Notes: generated from the letters alone by a model not told the origin. 64,000 bases of DNA from Chlorogloeopsis sp. ULAP01 (GCF_030381805.1 NZ_JAUDRH010000024.1:1-64000), one strand, 5' to 3'. Shown: positions 26,533 to 36,363, numbered from the stretch's first letter. Numbers and translations are program-made.

Positions 26533-27096
26533 ATGCTTCTTTCAACCTTTGAACTTCTCGTCAAGCCTCAATTGCCACCTGGTTTGCCAAATGTACCAGC
26601 TGAATTTGAAAACCTCAGTCGTACAGTTATTCAAGGTTACTTTTTAACTCTTGCTAATACTATAAATTCCGATGTACTAGTATCTCTTGTATTTACAGCA
26701 GTTACACCAGAGCTGGATCTTGACAAAACTATCACTTTTTTAGACACAGGAGGAGACAATATAATAGGCGATTTAAGTCCTTTCAATCCTAACAAAAAAA
26801 GATTTACCATACCCATAAACGCTAATGATACAGTCTTGTTCATCTTGCAGCCTGATATTATTAGGAATAATGGAGAACTAATCAACGAAAAAAACTTTGA
26901 AGTGCGTGGTTATGTAGAAATATTTGTATCAGCACTTTCAAACCTTTCAGAGGTTACGCTTCTAGTAACTCCTGAACACCGAGGAACCTTTTTCAAGGAT
27001 TTAGCAGCTAATCCTCCTCAGCTAGATCAAATTGCTTATAGTCTGCCGACAGCAACAGGAAGCTCTCTTTTTAAGCTAGAAAGTAGCCCACTTTAG
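26533..27096 (+). CDS. Hypothetical protein, possible beta-sandwich
   Basis: A 187-residue protein with no signal peptide, membrane segment or cysteine. Its composition (alternating hydrophobic and polar residues, many Thr/Asn/Asp, turn-like DTGGDNIIGD and NPNKKRF segments) suggests an all-beta fold. The start at 26533 has an AATAAGGTG ribosome site 6 bases upstream. Coding bias and clean start and stop support a real gene. It stands alone between a MITE-like element and the DUF1350 gene. I do not recognise a family. Confidence 0.65.
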   Translation: MLLSTFELLVKPQLPPGLPNVPAEFENLSRTVIQGYFLTLANTINSDVLVSLVFTAVTPELDLDKTITFLDTGGDNIIGDLSPFNPNKKRFTIPINANDTVLFILQPDIIRNNGELINEKNFEVRGYVEIFVSALSNLSEVTLLVTPEHRGTFFKDLAANPPQLDQIAYSLPTATGSSLFKLESSPL

Positions 27097-27117
27097 GTTC
27101 ATAGAAAATTATAATTC

Positions 27118-27220
27118 AGCGTGGGTATTTGAGGTTTTGAGTCTATTCCCATACTTAATTGCATCTTACTCTAAGAGTATCCAGAAATCTTTAGTATTTC
27201 TAGCTTAATAAACCCACGCT
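27118..27220. other. Long-range inverted repeat downstream of the 187-aa gene
   Basis: AGCGTGGGT (27118-27126) is the exact complement of ACCCACGCT (27212-27220), with 85 bases between that contain a second small fold (TCTAAGAGTA type). It could be part of a structured 3' region. Evidence is the pairing only. Confidence 0.3.
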
Positions 27221-27339
27221 TTCTAAAAACGTAAACTGAATTCGACAACAGAAACTTATTAAATTTTTGTTACTACTGTATCTTAGTGGTTTCACTACAA
27301 AAGATTGTATTTAAGATTTAGTTAATTAGGAGATTTGTT

Positions 27340-28266
27340 ATGGATGCAATACCAGAGTTTCATTCGATTTCGCGTAGCTACGTCGCTATTCACCCCAATC
27401 CAAAAGGGATTGTCCAATTTATTGGCAGCTTTGTCTTTGGCTCTTTCCCAATTCATTATTATAAATCTCTTTTTCAAGATTTATTTCAAAAGGGCTATAC
27501 AATCTTTGTTTATAAATTTCCATTGAATCCACTTGGGTTTGATCATTGGAAAATTGCAATTTCATTATTAGAAGAACAATTTAGACTAAGATTAGCAGTT
27601 ATCCAAAAAATCATCCAAGATGGACAAACACCAAAGGAGGAACTAGAAAAGTACTTGAATAACTCTAATTACTATTGGTTAGGTCATAGTTTAGGATGTA
27701 AATATATTGCTCTATTGGAAATTTTAAGTAACGCGCATTCAGAAAGAGATTTCGTTTTAAAGCATTGTCTTGGTACTAGCTTTAATAAGGTAGAGTCTGA
27801 TATTATTTCGGCTAGTTTTACTATCAACCAAGCCGTAGAGGAAATCGAAAATTTAGTAGAAAGAAAAATTGAATATCAAAATAATTTTATTATCAACCAA
27901 CCTTCTTTACTACTAGCACCGGAAATTAGTAATACTGCTGGTGTCGAAAACCCTTTTCTTAACTTATTTGTATTTCCAAATGGTTCTCAAACTCGATGTA
28001 TGATTACACAAAGCAAAAAATTATTTAACTTAACTGCAATAATTTCCTTTAAATCGGATTGTATTGCAAAAGATGATGTCAGTTTTTTCATTGAACAATT
28101 GCACTTAAGAAAATGTCCACTCCTTCATTTTGAATTAGAAGGATGGCATTTAGAACCTTTGGCTACCGAAAATAGTAACTTGGTAGATTATGTAGACAAA
28201 GTTCTAGAGACATTGCGAAAACGATTGTTAGAAGGATGTAAAGCTGAAGTGCCATTGTCAAGTTAA
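27340..28266 (+). CDS. DUF1350 family alpha/beta-hydrolase-like protein
   Basis: A 308-residue protein. PKGIVQFIGSFVFGSFPIHY near the start and YWLGHSLGCKYIALL near residue 115 match the DUF1350 family, found in cyanobacteria and plastids. The GHSLG motif is a nucleophile-elbow-like sequence, and a possible catalytic His lies near the C-terminus (FELEGWHLEPL), so it may be a serine hydrolase; no activity is established. The start at 27340 has TTAGGAGA upstream. Its 3' end faces the thioredoxin-like gene with 18 bases between stops. Confidence 0.8.
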   Translation: MDAIPEFHSISRSYVAIHPNPKGIVQFIGSFVFGSFPIHYYKSLFQDLFQKGYTIFVYKFPLNPLGFDHWKIAISLLEEQFRLRLAVIQKIIQDGQTPKEELEKYLNNSNYYWLGHSLGCKYIALLEILSNAHSERDFVLKHCLGTSFNKVESDIISASFTINQAVEEIENLVERKIEYQNNFIINQPSLLLAPEISNTAGVENPFLNLFVFPNGSQTRCMITQSKKLFNLTAIISFKSDCIAKDDVSFFIEQLHLRKCPLLHFELEGWHLEPLATENSNLVDYVDKVLETLRKRLLEGCKAEVPLSS

Positions 28267-28284
28267 GGAGTAAACAATGCCATT

Positions 28285-29547
28285 TCACTTACGAATGCCA
28301 TCATTATCAATTGCACTGTAAATATCATTTGGGGCAAGCCCTAACCAAGGATCTGAACTAGGAGTTAAAAATAATTCAGCGTAAACTCTTTCATTTAGTG
28401 CCTCTACATTGCTTGTTTGATTACCCTGTACAAACCACTGATGAATTTGTCTGTGCAGCATATATTCATTTCTAACTGTATCAAGAGCCATTGCAGCTTC
28501 AAAATTGCGAATCAGTCTGGTTAAATTCTCTTCCGGGTTTTTGGCAGACTGATTTTGTTTAGCGCGGATTAAAGAAATACTATTTCCATCAAGCTTGGCA
28601 TCAGCAGAATACAATTGGGCAATTCTATTCCAAGTTGCTTGATCGGTAATTTCTGAAGAAGTGTTTTGAATTTTTTGAGGCTGGAGTGTATTTAGCATTG
28701 GACTTTCTAATCTCATCTTTGCTACTGCCAGAGAACCTGCTACTGTAGCATTTGGAGTTTCATTGGAATTGGCAGGAATTTCTACCATTCGTGGTGGAGA
28801 TTGAATACCTAGCTGAGATAAATCAGCTGTCCATTGGGTTTGAATAATATTGAGGCGATCGCGGTGATACTGGCGTAAAAAAGCCTCCCTTTGCGAGCCG
28901 CTACGTTTACTAATTTCCTTTACTGCTGCTTTTGCCTGTTGTAGTTGACTTAAAAAAGCTTTAGGACCGTATAATCCAGGGATAGCATCAATTGGACGCC
29001 CTGAACTATCAAGAATATAGTGAATACTATTACCTGTAATTGTCCGTTCTAATTTACGTCCATCGCCAAAATCAATCGTCACTTTCGGTACAGGACGCAC
29101 TGATTGCCAATGCAGGATAAAATCTTCTTTTAGTTTCTTAGAAATTTCAGCATTTGGATAAAGTACTACCCGAAAAAATCGGCTGTTAGCACAACTGAGA
29201 TCTGTATTTAATTTACCTAGCAACCGTAAAGATAGAATTGGTTTACCACTAGTTTTGGCAGCAGATTTTGCTTGTTCTAAGTCAGTGTACCAGTAAAGCT
29301 TGGAAGCGTAACAGTCTTGTTGCTGACAAACTTCGTCTAAAGCTGCTCGAATTTGTGAAGAATTTAATTGATTAACGTAAGATTTGAGAAATACTTCTAA
29401 CCCGCTTTGCCCCTGTGGGCGTAGTTTTGCAACTTCTTGAGATAGTTTAGATATTTTTGATATAGGAGTTTGAGAATAAGCTAGTTGTGAAAGACTGATG
29501 CCAATTAGCATCAATGTAAATGGAATTTTTAAACTAGTGAATTTCAT
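28285..29547 (-). CDS. Secreted thioredoxin-fold protein without CxxC
   Basis: 420 residues. A clear signal peptide (about 1-25, ending AYSQ) precedes a domain at 85-215 with the layout of thioredoxin-like proteins (DLEQAKSAAKTSGKPILSLR, then FILDSS-type strand HYILDSSGRPIDAIPGLYGP). The usual CxxC site is absent; the nearest cysteine follows GKLNTDLS. The C-terminal half is helical and polar. It is probably a periplasmic protein with a non-redox thioredoxin fold. Function unknown. Confidence 0.6.
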   Translation of the reverse strand: MKFTSLKIPFTLMLIGISLSQLAYSQTPISKISKLSQEVAKLRPQGQSGLEVFLKSYVNQLNSSQIRAALDEVCQQQDCYASKLYWYTDLEQAKSAAKTSGKPILSLRLLGKLNTDLSCANSRFFRVVLYPNAEISKKLKEDFILHWQSVRPVPKVTIDFGDGRKLERTITGNSIHYILDSSGRPIDAIPGLYGPKAFLSQLQQAKAAVKEISKRSGSQREAFLRQYHRDRLNIIQTQWTADLSQLGIQSPPRMVEIPANSNETPNATVAGSLAVAKMRLESPMLNTLQPQKIQNTSSEITDQATWNRIAQLYSADAKLDGNSISLIRAKQNQSAKNPEENLTRLIRNFEAAMALDTVRNEYMLHRQIHQWFVQGNQTSNVEALNERVYAELFLTPSSDPWLGLAPNDIYSAIDNDGIRK

Positions 29548-29780
29548 AATTACAAGTAAATAAGCGCATTAGTTTAGTTAAACTAATTAGAACTATTATC
29601 TGCTAATTGAGTTCCCAGTATAATCTTTGTAAATAGGCTACTTAAATTTTTGTGTAAACCTAGCACAACTTAATATTGTGTTTGTTGCTTTGCTATCTTA
29701 AAAACAAATTATTACACTGTCAATATAAAGCAATAATCTGTGCAGCATATACGCTATACTATCCCATTCAGCAAAAACAA

Positions 29781-30416
29781 ATGACTATCCTTAACACTCG
29801 CAATTTATCCCTAGAAGAGGTGCAGCGTCTTTTTGGCTTCCAAGAACAGTATATTGAATCATTCTCACCTCTGTTATCTTTAGAACTTCTCACAGAGTTA
29901 GAACAACAAGAACTTCTGCAAATTAGAGATGACTTTCGGCGCTATCTCACATCTGGTAAAGTTTCCGAAGGTCAGGTAAAGTTTCTTGTAGTTGCACCCT
30001 TACTCAGATTAGCTGGCTTTTATCGCTATCCTATTGAGATTCGCTTGGAAGAAGATATTGCTGATATTGAAGTGGAAGATGAAGATTTAATAATTAAAGG
30101 AAGATTTGATATTTTAGCTGTTAGTAAGGCTAAACATACAAAACCACAAGTATATTTTTGGGTATTGTTAATTGAATCTAAAAATAGTCAAATAGACATA
30201 TCAACAGGTTTATCTCAATTACTCACATACGCTTACAAAAGTATAGATAATCAAAAATCAGTTTGGGGTTTAACGACCAATGGCAGAAGTTACCAGTTTG
30301 TTTATATCCAACAAGGAAACCCTCCTATTTATCACCTGATGCCAGAATTAAATTTGATGGAAAGAGAACGTTCCATGCAATTGCTACAAGTTTTAAAAGC
30401 CATTTGCCAACTATAA
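29781..30416 (+). CDS. Solitary PD-(D/E)XK nuclease-like protein (HsdR-type N-terminal domain)
   Basis: A 211-residue protein with the core of type I restriction endonuclease HsdR_N domains: EIRLEEDI, GRFDILAV (Asp) and LLIESKNSQ (E-x-K) followed by GLSQLLTYAY. These give the D...ExK residues of a PD-(D/E)XK nuclease. No helicase or methylase lies beside it, so it is a free-standing form common in cyanobacteria and not a restriction system in itself. The ATG at 29781 is chosen because the family begins there; an upstream in-frame start adds 35 hydrophobic, unrelated residues. Confidence 0.75.
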   Translation: MTILNTRNLSLEEVQRLFGFQEQYIESFSPLLSLELLTELEQQELLQIRDDFRRYLTSGKVSEGQVKFLVVAPLLRLAGFYRYPIEIRLEEDIADIEVEDEDLIIKGRFDILAVSKAKHTKPQVYFWVLLIESKNSQIDISTGLSQLLTYAYKSIDNQKSVWGLTTNGRSYQFVYIQQGNPPIYHLMPELNLMERERSMQLLQVLKAICQL

Positions 30417-30442
30417 AAAAGAATGTTGAATATGAAATGTTA

Positions 30443-31957
30443 TTAAACCCCCAAACTCTTCAACAAATCTACTGTTTGCGATGATTGCACTAAACCATTC
30501 GCACACAAAATACCAGATGCTGCTACTGCTGGCACACCAATTCCTGGCATAGTGCTGTCACCAACACGATATAATCCTTGAATTGGTGTATGTGGCCCTG
30601 GAAACATTCCTTTACCTGCTGTGATCGCAGGGCCGTAGCTTCCCTGATATCTCCGTAAATAATAAGCATGGGTGAGTGGTGTACCGATCAGTTCTAAAAC
30701 TACACGCTGTCTAAGATCGGGAATAATTTTTTCTAGGGCGCGATATAAAGTTTCTGCTTTTTTTTGTTTCTTTTGTTCATATTCTTGATTTCTTTCCCAA
30801 CCGACATAGGGTTCTAGGGTGTAGGCGTGAACTACATGATGCCCTTTGGGAGCAAGTGCTGCATCCCAAACGCTGGGAATTGAAATCATGCAAGTATTCC
30901 CTGGTGCGGTGATATCCTCGCTGCTGTCGTGAACTACTACATGATGTCCTGTCAAATTCTCCAAGCCATCGGCACGAATACCTAAGTGTAAATGCATAAA
31001 GCTATCGACTGCTGGCGTAGCTAAAGCCGCTTGACGATAAGATGCTGGTAAGTCTTCAGGAAGCAAAAGTTTTGTGTAAGTATCCCAAATACTGGCATTA
31101 GAAATTACTATAGGCGCTTTGAGAATTTCGCCTTTTCGCGATCGCACGCCTACAACTTTCCCAGCCTCTACTAGAATTTGCTCAATATGACACCCCAAGA
31201 GCAACTTTCCACCCCAGCGTTCCAATCCCCGCACTAAGGCATTGACAATTGCTCCACTTCCACCTACTGGATACTCAACACCAGCACGGGAACGTTCGCC
31301 CAACATAAAAGCTACCTCTGGAGCAATAGTGCTGTGTGCCTTTAAACCAGACAGTAGAAAGCATTCTAAATCGATGAGCCGCCTTGCCCAAGAATCATTT
31401 ACTGTAGCATCCATTACATTACCTACTGAAGCTTGAACAAGGGGTAAATGGGGTAGCATTTTCCACAAAGATGGTAAATAATGCCTGAGCAAGACGGGAG
31501 CTATTTGCCAATCTGCTCTCAGTGCTAAACTGGGTATGCCTTTCATTGCTTCGTACAAAGGCAAGAGGCGATGGGTAAACCGCTCTAATTCCGTAGCTCC
31601 ATAATGAGTAAATTTTGCTACCTCTTGACGATAAAGCTCGGTATTGCTGTAAACTGCAAAGGTACCTTCTGGAAAATGGTAATGTCCCAAGGGATCGTAG
31701 CGTATGGCTTCTAACGATTCACCTAAAACATCTAAAACTTGTTTGAGGGGATTTAGACTTTGGGCATCTGTTAAACCACAATAGAATGAAGGGCCAGAAT
31801 CAAATTCAAATCCCCTTCGTCTAAAGTTGTGAGCAGCACCACCAGGAATTGTGTGGCTTTCACATACAATTACGCGTTGATCATAACGAGCAATTAACGC
31901 AGCAGCACATAATCCACCAATACCGCTACCAATAACGATGACATCACTATCTTGCAT
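30443..31957 (-). CDS. FAD-dependent oxidoreductase of the phytoene-desaturase family
   Basis: A 504-aa flavoenzyme with an N-terminal dinucleotide-binding motif (VIVIGSGIGGLCAAALIARY), PGGAAHNFRRRGFEFDSGP, and a C-terminal FAD contact block (GLYRVGDSTMPGIGVPAVAASG). This places it in the carotenoid isomerase/desaturase and retinol-saturase superfamily. It is distinct from CrtD at 37839, though equal in length. Substrate unknown; a carotenoid or another isoprenoid is plausible. It is followed on the opposite strand by the lipid-transport ABC gene beyond a repeat cluster. Confidence 0.8.
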   Translation of the reverse strand: MQDSDVIVIGSGIGGLCAAALIARYDQRVIVCESHTIPGGAAHNFRRRGFEFDSGPSFYCGLTDAQSLNPLKQVLDVLGESLEAIRYDPLGHYHFPEGTFAVYSNTELYRQEVAKFTHYGATELERFTHRLLPLYEAMKGIPSLALRADWQIAPVLLRHYLPSLWKMLPHLPLVQASVGNVMDATVNDSWARRLIDLECFLLSGLKAHSTIAPEVAFMLGERSRAGVEYPVGGSGAIVNALVRGLERWGGKLLLGCHIEQILVEAGKVVGVRSRKGEILKAPIVISNASIWDTYTKLLLPEDLPASYRQAALATPAVDSFMHLHLGIRADGLENLTGHHVVVHDSSEDITAPGNTCMISIPSVWDAALAPKGHHVVHAYTLEPYVGWERNQEYEQKKQKKAETLYRALEKIIPDLRQRVVLELIGTPLTHAYYLRRYQGSYGPAITAGKGMFPGPHTPIQGLYRVGDSTMPGIGVPAVAASGILCANGLVQSSQTVDLLKSLGV

Positions 31958-31987
31958 TTTTGTTGTTTGTTAATTTTTGTTGTTTGT

Positions 31988-32270
31988 TAGTAGTTAGTAG
32001 TTAGTAGGGGAGGCAGCGCGCCCTTGCGGAGCCAGTGCGGTGGACGGGTTCCCCGGCATAAAGGAGCCAGCGCGTTGCGCGGGTTCCCCGCGTTGTAGCG
32101 ACTGGCGTCACCTGGCGTCGGGTTAAGCGCGTCGAGTGCGACTGCCGTGCGGGTTTAGAAGATAAGTTATCGGTTTGAACCGAAAGTTAATCAACAAAAC
32201 CCGCCCGTACAGTAGTTGGTTGTTTACCACTATTCACTAGCCACTATCCACTATCCAATATCCATTGACT
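31988..32270. repeat. Composite repeat cluster
   Basis: Three repeat types lie in order: heptamers (TTAGTAG x3), a GC-rich palindromic block (GGTTCCCCGGCATAAAGGAG, GGCGTCACCTGGCGTC), and a copy of the GCGGGTTTAGAAGATAAGTT ... AACAAAACCCGCCCGTAC element (32149-32211), then more heptamers (CCACTAT family, 32225-32268). The last heptamer unit contains the ATG of the following gene. The same order in inverse orientation is present at 54448-54611. Confidence 0.75.
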
Positions 32271-32271
32271 A

Positions 32272-33054
32272 ATGATCGAACCATTGATTGAATTAAAGGG
32301 AATTTCTAAGTCCTTTGGTAATAATAAGGTTTTAGATGATATTGATTTGACGATTTATCAAGGAGAAGCATTGGGGATAATAGGGCCTAGTGGCACTGGT
32401 AAATCGACAATTTTACGTGTGATCGCGGGGTTAATTGCCCCTGATGCAGGAGAAATTTATATAGAAGGAACCCGGCGAGAGGGTTTGATTGAGGATGGAG
32501 CCGATCCGCTTGGCATTGGAATGGTATTTCAGCAAGCGGCGTTATTTGATTCACTGACTGTGGAGGAAAATGTAGGGTTTTCATTATATCAATCCTCGAA
32601 ACTGCCAAGAGCGCGTATTCGCGAGTTGGTTGAAGAGAAATTGGAGATGGTGGGTTTGCCGGGAATAGGCGATCGCTATCCTGCTGAACTTTCTGGAGGT
32701 ATGCGAAAACGAGTTAGTTTTGCCCGCGCGATTATGTCTAATCCTGAACACCCCGAAGAAGGGCCAGATGTTTTACTCTATGATGAGCCGACAGCTGGAC
32801 TCGACCCGATCGCTTCCACAGTCATAGAAGATTTAATTAGGCAGTTACAATCTACGCAGGGAGCTTGTGGCACCTACGCAATTGTCACTCACCAAGACAG
32901 TACTATTCGCCGAACAGCAGACAGAATTATCCTTCTCTATCAAGGTAAAGTGCAGTGGCAGGGTACAGTCAACGAAATCGATAGCACAGATAATGCTTTG
33001 ATCAGACAGTTTATGAGTGGAAGGGTATCAGGGCCAATTCAAGTAGTAGGTTAA
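32272..33054 (+). CDS. ABC transporter ATP-binding protein, Mla/TGD type
   Basis: A 260-aa ATPase with Walker A GPSGTGKST, signature LSGGMRKRVSFARAI and Walker B VLLYDEPTAGLD. The GMRKR signature and the paired MCE gene identify it as the MlaF/TGD3-type subunit of a phospholipid transporter moving lipids between envelope or thylakoid membranes. The permease (MlaE/TGD1) is not in this window, as is common in cyanobacteria. It has no evident ribosome site; the ATG lies in a heptameric repeat. Confidence 0.88.
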   Translation: MIEPLIELKGISKSFGNNKVLDDIDLTIYQGEALGIIGPSGTGKSTILRVIAGLIAPDAGEIYIEGTRREGLIEDGADPLGIGMVFQQAALFDSLTVEENVGFSLYQSSKLPRARIRELVEEKLEMVGLPGIGDRYPAELSGGMRKRVSFARAIMSNPEHPEEGPDVLLYDEPTAGLDPIASTVIEDLIRQLQSTQGACGTYAIVTHQDSTIRRTADRIILLYQGKVQWQGTVNEIDSTDNALIRQFMSGRVSGPIQVVG

Positions 33055-33150
33055 GACAATACGGGATTTTGAATTGCTAAGTGCTAATAGCTAATTGTTC
33101 ATCGCAATTAACCATTAACCATTAGCAATTAACAACAGGGAGGAGAAAAA

Positions 33151-34557
33151 ATGCGATCGCGAACATTGAGAGAAGGTTCTGTCGGATTATTGATATTAGT
33201 GGGGTTAGGCGTATTTGGAGCGATTATCTTATGGTTAAATCGCTTTACTGCTGCTAGAAGTTCGTATAAAGTGTTTGTTGAATTTGCTAACGCTGGTGGG
33301 ATGCAAAAGGGGGCTGCGGTTCGTTATCGCGGCGTTAAGGTGGGTAATATTTCTGCTATCCGTCCAGGGCCAAACAATGTAGAAGTAGAAATAGAAATTG
33401 CCGATCCTAACCTTATTATCCCTCGTGATGTCACAGTAGAAGCCAATCAATCCGGTTTGATTAGCGAAAGTATCGTTGACATTACACCCAAATCACCATT
33501 AACCTCCCAAGAAGTTGCTGCTAAACCATTAGACAAAAATTGCGATCCTAGCTTGATTGTTTGTAATGGCTCACGATTAAAAGGTCAGATTGGCATTAGC
33601 CTTGATGAATTGATTCGCACTACCAGTCGCTTGGCTGTTCTTTATACTCAGCCAAACTTCTATGGCAATGCCAATGAAGCATTAAGAAACACTTCTGTTG
33701 CCGCAGCCGAAGTAGCTCAACTCAGTCGTGATATCTCTAATTTGACTAAATCTACGCAACAACAGTTAAGTAGTTTTTCAAATGCTGCAAATGCGGTATC
33801 AGATGCAGCAGATACAATCAGTGTATCCACTTCTAAAACTGTTGCTCAATTTGGTACTACAGCCCAGGAAATTAGTGCAACTGCAAATCAAGCTAATCAG
33901 TTGCTCAATAACCTTAATACCCTGGTGACAACAAATCGTTCTTCGCTAGTTACAGCGTTAAATAATATTACCGAAACCAGCAACCAACTGCGAACAACAG
34001 TTGGTAGCCTATCGCCGACTGTAAATCGGTTAACGCAAGGAGAGTTACTACAAAATTTAGAAACCCTCTCGGCAAATGCTGCCCAAGCCTCAGCTAATTT
34101 GCGTGATGCTACCCAAGCGCTAAATACTCCTAGTAATCTGTTGGTACTACAACAAACTTTGGATTCTGCACGAGTAACATTTGAAAATACTCAGAAAATT
34201 ACCTCTGATTTGGATGATATAACTGGCGATCCTGCTTTGCGAGAAAAAATTAAGCAGTTGATTAATGGTTTGAGTGGTTTGGTATCTTCTACTGAGCAAA
34301 TGCAACAGCAAGTCAAAGTCGCGTCTACCTTAGATGCAATTCAAACGGACATTAAAAATCCAAATGTCAGACTAACAGCACCAGAAAAAAGTCAACACCA
34401 GTTGATGTTTCACATTTCACCTCCTGCTATGACAAGTGCTAACAAACAACTTCAACCAAATGTGAATTTTGAATCTCTAAATTCATCTCAACAAAAGTTA
34501 TTGCAGCAGTTACGACAGTACGAAAAGCAGCGACAGCAAGAGGAACTTGCTAAATGA
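33151..34557 (+). CDS. MCE-domain (MlaD/TGD2-like) lipid transport protein
   Basis: 468 residues: an N-terminal membrane helix (about 12-32), an MCE domain (38-120, with GAAVRYRGVKVGNISAIRPG), then a long helical Ala/Asn/Thr/Gln-rich region (about 170-370) and a polar Gln-rich tail. MCE proteins form rings or tubes that carry lipids across the periplasm; the long helical part is typical of cyanobacterial members. Starts after a GGGAGGAG ribosome site, 96 bases downstream of the ATPase gene, with which it forms an operon. The 96-base gap carries heptamer-like repeats (TTAACCA family). Confidence 0.88.
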   Translation: MRSRTLREGSVGLLILVGLGVFGAIILWLNRFTAARSSYKVFVEFANAGGMQKGAAVRYRGVKVGNISAIRPGPNNVEVEIEIADPNLIIPRDVTVEANQSGLISESIVDITPKSPLTSQEVAAKPLDKNCDPSLIVCNGSRLKGQIGISLDELIRTTSRLAVLYTQPNFYGNANEALRNTSVAAAEVAQLSRDISNLTKSTQQQLSSFSNAANAVSDAADTISVSTSKTVAQFGTTAQEISATANQANQLLNNLNTLVTTNRSSLVTALNNITETSNQLRTTVGSLSPTVNRLTQGELLQNLETLSANAAQASANLRDATQALNTPSNLLVLQQTLDSARVTFENTQKITSDLDDITGDPALREKIKQLINGLSGLVSSTEQMQQQVKVASTLDAIQTDIKNPNVRLTAPEKSQHQLMFHISPPAMTSANKQLQPNVNFESLNSSQQKLLQQLRQYEKQRQQEELAK

Positions 34558-34629
34558 GCCAACAAAAAAGCGATCGCAATCTCATTGTTTTGACTGTTGC
34601 GATCGCATATAAAATTTGTCTCTACAAAT

Positions 34630-35340
34630 TTATATTTTCCGTACCACAGGCTGATTGTCTTTGACTTCGCCAATTAAAACTACATCGGCACAATTGACAA
34701 AGATACCGTTTTCTAAAACACCAGGAATATTATTCAGTGTTTTCTCTAGATTTTCAGGGTCATCTATAGTCTCAAACTTAACATCTATTACCATATTACC
34801 TTGGTCGGTAATTACTGGGCCAGCTTTTTTGACTCCCATACGGAGTTCTGGTTTACCACCCAGCTTTTCAATTGCCTGCATCACGGGCGTGACTGCCATT
34901 GGAATCACTTCTACTGGCACAGGAAAAACTGAACCCAGGCGATCAACTAATTTGCCACCATCGACAACGACAACAAATTGATTAGCTAAATAATCTACTA
35001 CCTTTTCACGAGTATGTGCCGCACCACCACCTTTAATCAGATTTTTGTGCGGATCTACCTCATCAGCACCATCAATGGCAATATCAATATGGTCAATAGT
35101 GTCTAAAGTGGTTAACGGAATACCGTATTGCTTTGCCAAAACTTCTGCTTGAAAAGAGGTAGGAACACCAACAATATCTTTTAGTTCACCAGACTGAAGG
35201 CGTTCTCCGATAAACTGAATGGCATATGCTGTTGTTGATCCCGTACCTAAACCGACAATAGAACCTGATTTGACTAAAGCTGCGGCAGCTTTGCCTACTT
35301 CTTGCTTCATCAATTTCACGGGATCTGTCGCTGCGCTCAT
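34630..35340 (-). CDS. rpiA: Ribose-5-phosphate isomerase A
   Basis: A 236-aa enzyme interconverting ribose 5-phosphate and ribulose 5-phosphate in the Calvin and pentose phosphate cycles. GLGTGSTTAYAI, DGADEVD and KGGGAAHTREKVV are the family signatures, with catalytic Asp and Glu/Lys positions kept. The ATG at 35340 is preferred over a TTG 6 bases earlier because CAGGAG lies at a suitable distance. It is divergently placed from nothing; its neighbours (MCE gene, fructosamine kinase) are unrelated. Confidence 0.95.
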   Translation of the reverse strand: MSAATDPVKLMKQEVGKAAAALVKSGSIVGLGTGSTTAYAIQFIGERLQSGELKDIVGVPTSFQAEVLAKQYGIPLTTLDTIDHIDIAIDGADEVDPHKNLIKGGGAAHTREKVVDYLANQFVVVVDGGKLVDRLGSVFPVPVEVIPMAVTPVMQAIEKLGGKPELRMGVKKAGPVITDQGNMVIDVKFETIDDPENLEKTLNNIPGVLENGIFVNCADVVLIGEVKDNQPVVRKI

Positions 35341-35430
35341 TCCCAAAACTCCTGAAAAACTGACTATAGTCCATAGTAGGGGAGAGTGGGAGAGTGAAAA
35401 AGTTAAAAGTTAAAGTTTTAGAAGCAAAAT

Positions 35431-36294
35431 TTACCGCAAAATTCTTGCGATCGCACTATTAGCCTGAGACTCATACCCGCCACCAAACAGATTAAAATGA
35501 TTGACTATGTGATACAAGTTATACAAAGTCTTTCGCTTCTCATATCCCTCATCTAGAGAAAAAATCTCGTTGTATCCCCGATAAAACGCTGCTGGAAAAC
35601 CACCAAAAAGTTCTGTCATTGCGATATCGACTTCTCTATCTCCAAAGTAAGTCGCCGGATCGAAAATCACAGGTTCTCCTTGCACGCTAAACCCAGCATT
35701 CCCGCCCCACAAATCACCATGTACCAAAGCCGGTTGCGGGTTGTGTCCTTCCAATAGTTCAGGAATAGCTGCCAGTAATTCTTCTGCTTGGGTAAAACGC
35801 CCGCCCCGCCGTCTTGCCAACTGAAATTGATAACCCAAGCGATGTTTGGCATAAAATTCTGCCCAGTCTGATGTCCAAGTGTTGATTTGCGGTGTAGAAC
35901 CGATAGTGTTGTTGATTTCCCACCCAAAACCTTGCTGACTAGTAGTTTTGTGCATTGCCGCTAAATTACGCCCCATTTCTTCCCAAGACTTGGTATTACC
36001 TGAACCAATCTCTAGCCATTCCAACACTAAATAGCAAGAATTTCCTGCTGTTCCCCAACAAATTGGCTTGGGAATGCGAATTGTATTTGTATCAAACATT
36101 TGCTGTAAACCCAACGCCTCTGCTTCAAACATGGCAGCTTGAGATACTTGGTTAAGCTTGACAAAGTAGGTACGCTTACCGTCAAAGACAGCATATCCTT
36201 GGTTGATGCATCCACCACCAATGCTGCGTCGCTGTGAGGAACAAAATTTTTCGCCACTTACTTGGCTAATATGGGCATCAATTTCAGTCCACAT
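35431..36294 (-). CDS. Fructosamine kinase family protein
   Basis: A 287-aa kinase-fold protein of the fructosamine/ketosamine-3-kinase family, which phosphorylates glycated lysines so that they break down. The nucleotide loop SIGGGCINQGYAV, the VLEWLEIG hinge, the catalytic LVHGDLWGGNAGF (HGDLWGGN) and the metal-binding DP(ATYFGDREVDIAM) segments are all visible. Length is normal for the family. It lies 90 bases upstream of rpiA on the same strand and may be cotranscribed. A repair function for glycation fits a sugar-rich photosynthetic cell. Confidence 0.9.
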   Translation of the reverse strand: MWTEIDAHISQVSGEKFCSSQRRSIGGGCINQGYAVFDGKRTYFVKLNQVSQAAMFEAEALGLQQMFDTNTIRIPKPICWGTAGNSCYLVLEWLEIGSGNTKSWEEMGRNLAAMHKTTSQQGFGWEINNTIGSTPQINTWTSDWAEFYAKHRLGYQFQLARRRGGRFTQAEELLAAIPELLEGHNPQPALVHGDLWGGNAGFSVQGEPVIFDPATYFGDREVDIAMTELFGGFPAAFYRGYNEIFSLDEGYEKRKTLYNLYHIVNHFNLFGGGYESQANSAIARILR

Positions 36295-36299
36295 TTTTT

Positions 36300-36361
36300 A
36301 GGGGATAGGGGATAGGGGACAGGGAACAATTAACATTATCTAATACTGATAACTGATAACT
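36300..36361. repeat. Heptameric repeat tract (GGGGATA and ACTGATA families)
   Basis: Tandem 7-nt units GGGGATA, GGGGATA, GGGGACA are followed, after an AT-rich spacer, by ACTGATA, ACTGATA, ACTGTTT, ACTGATG. The final unit overlaps the stop region of the M16 gene. Confidence 0.65.
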
Positions 36362-36363
36362 GT

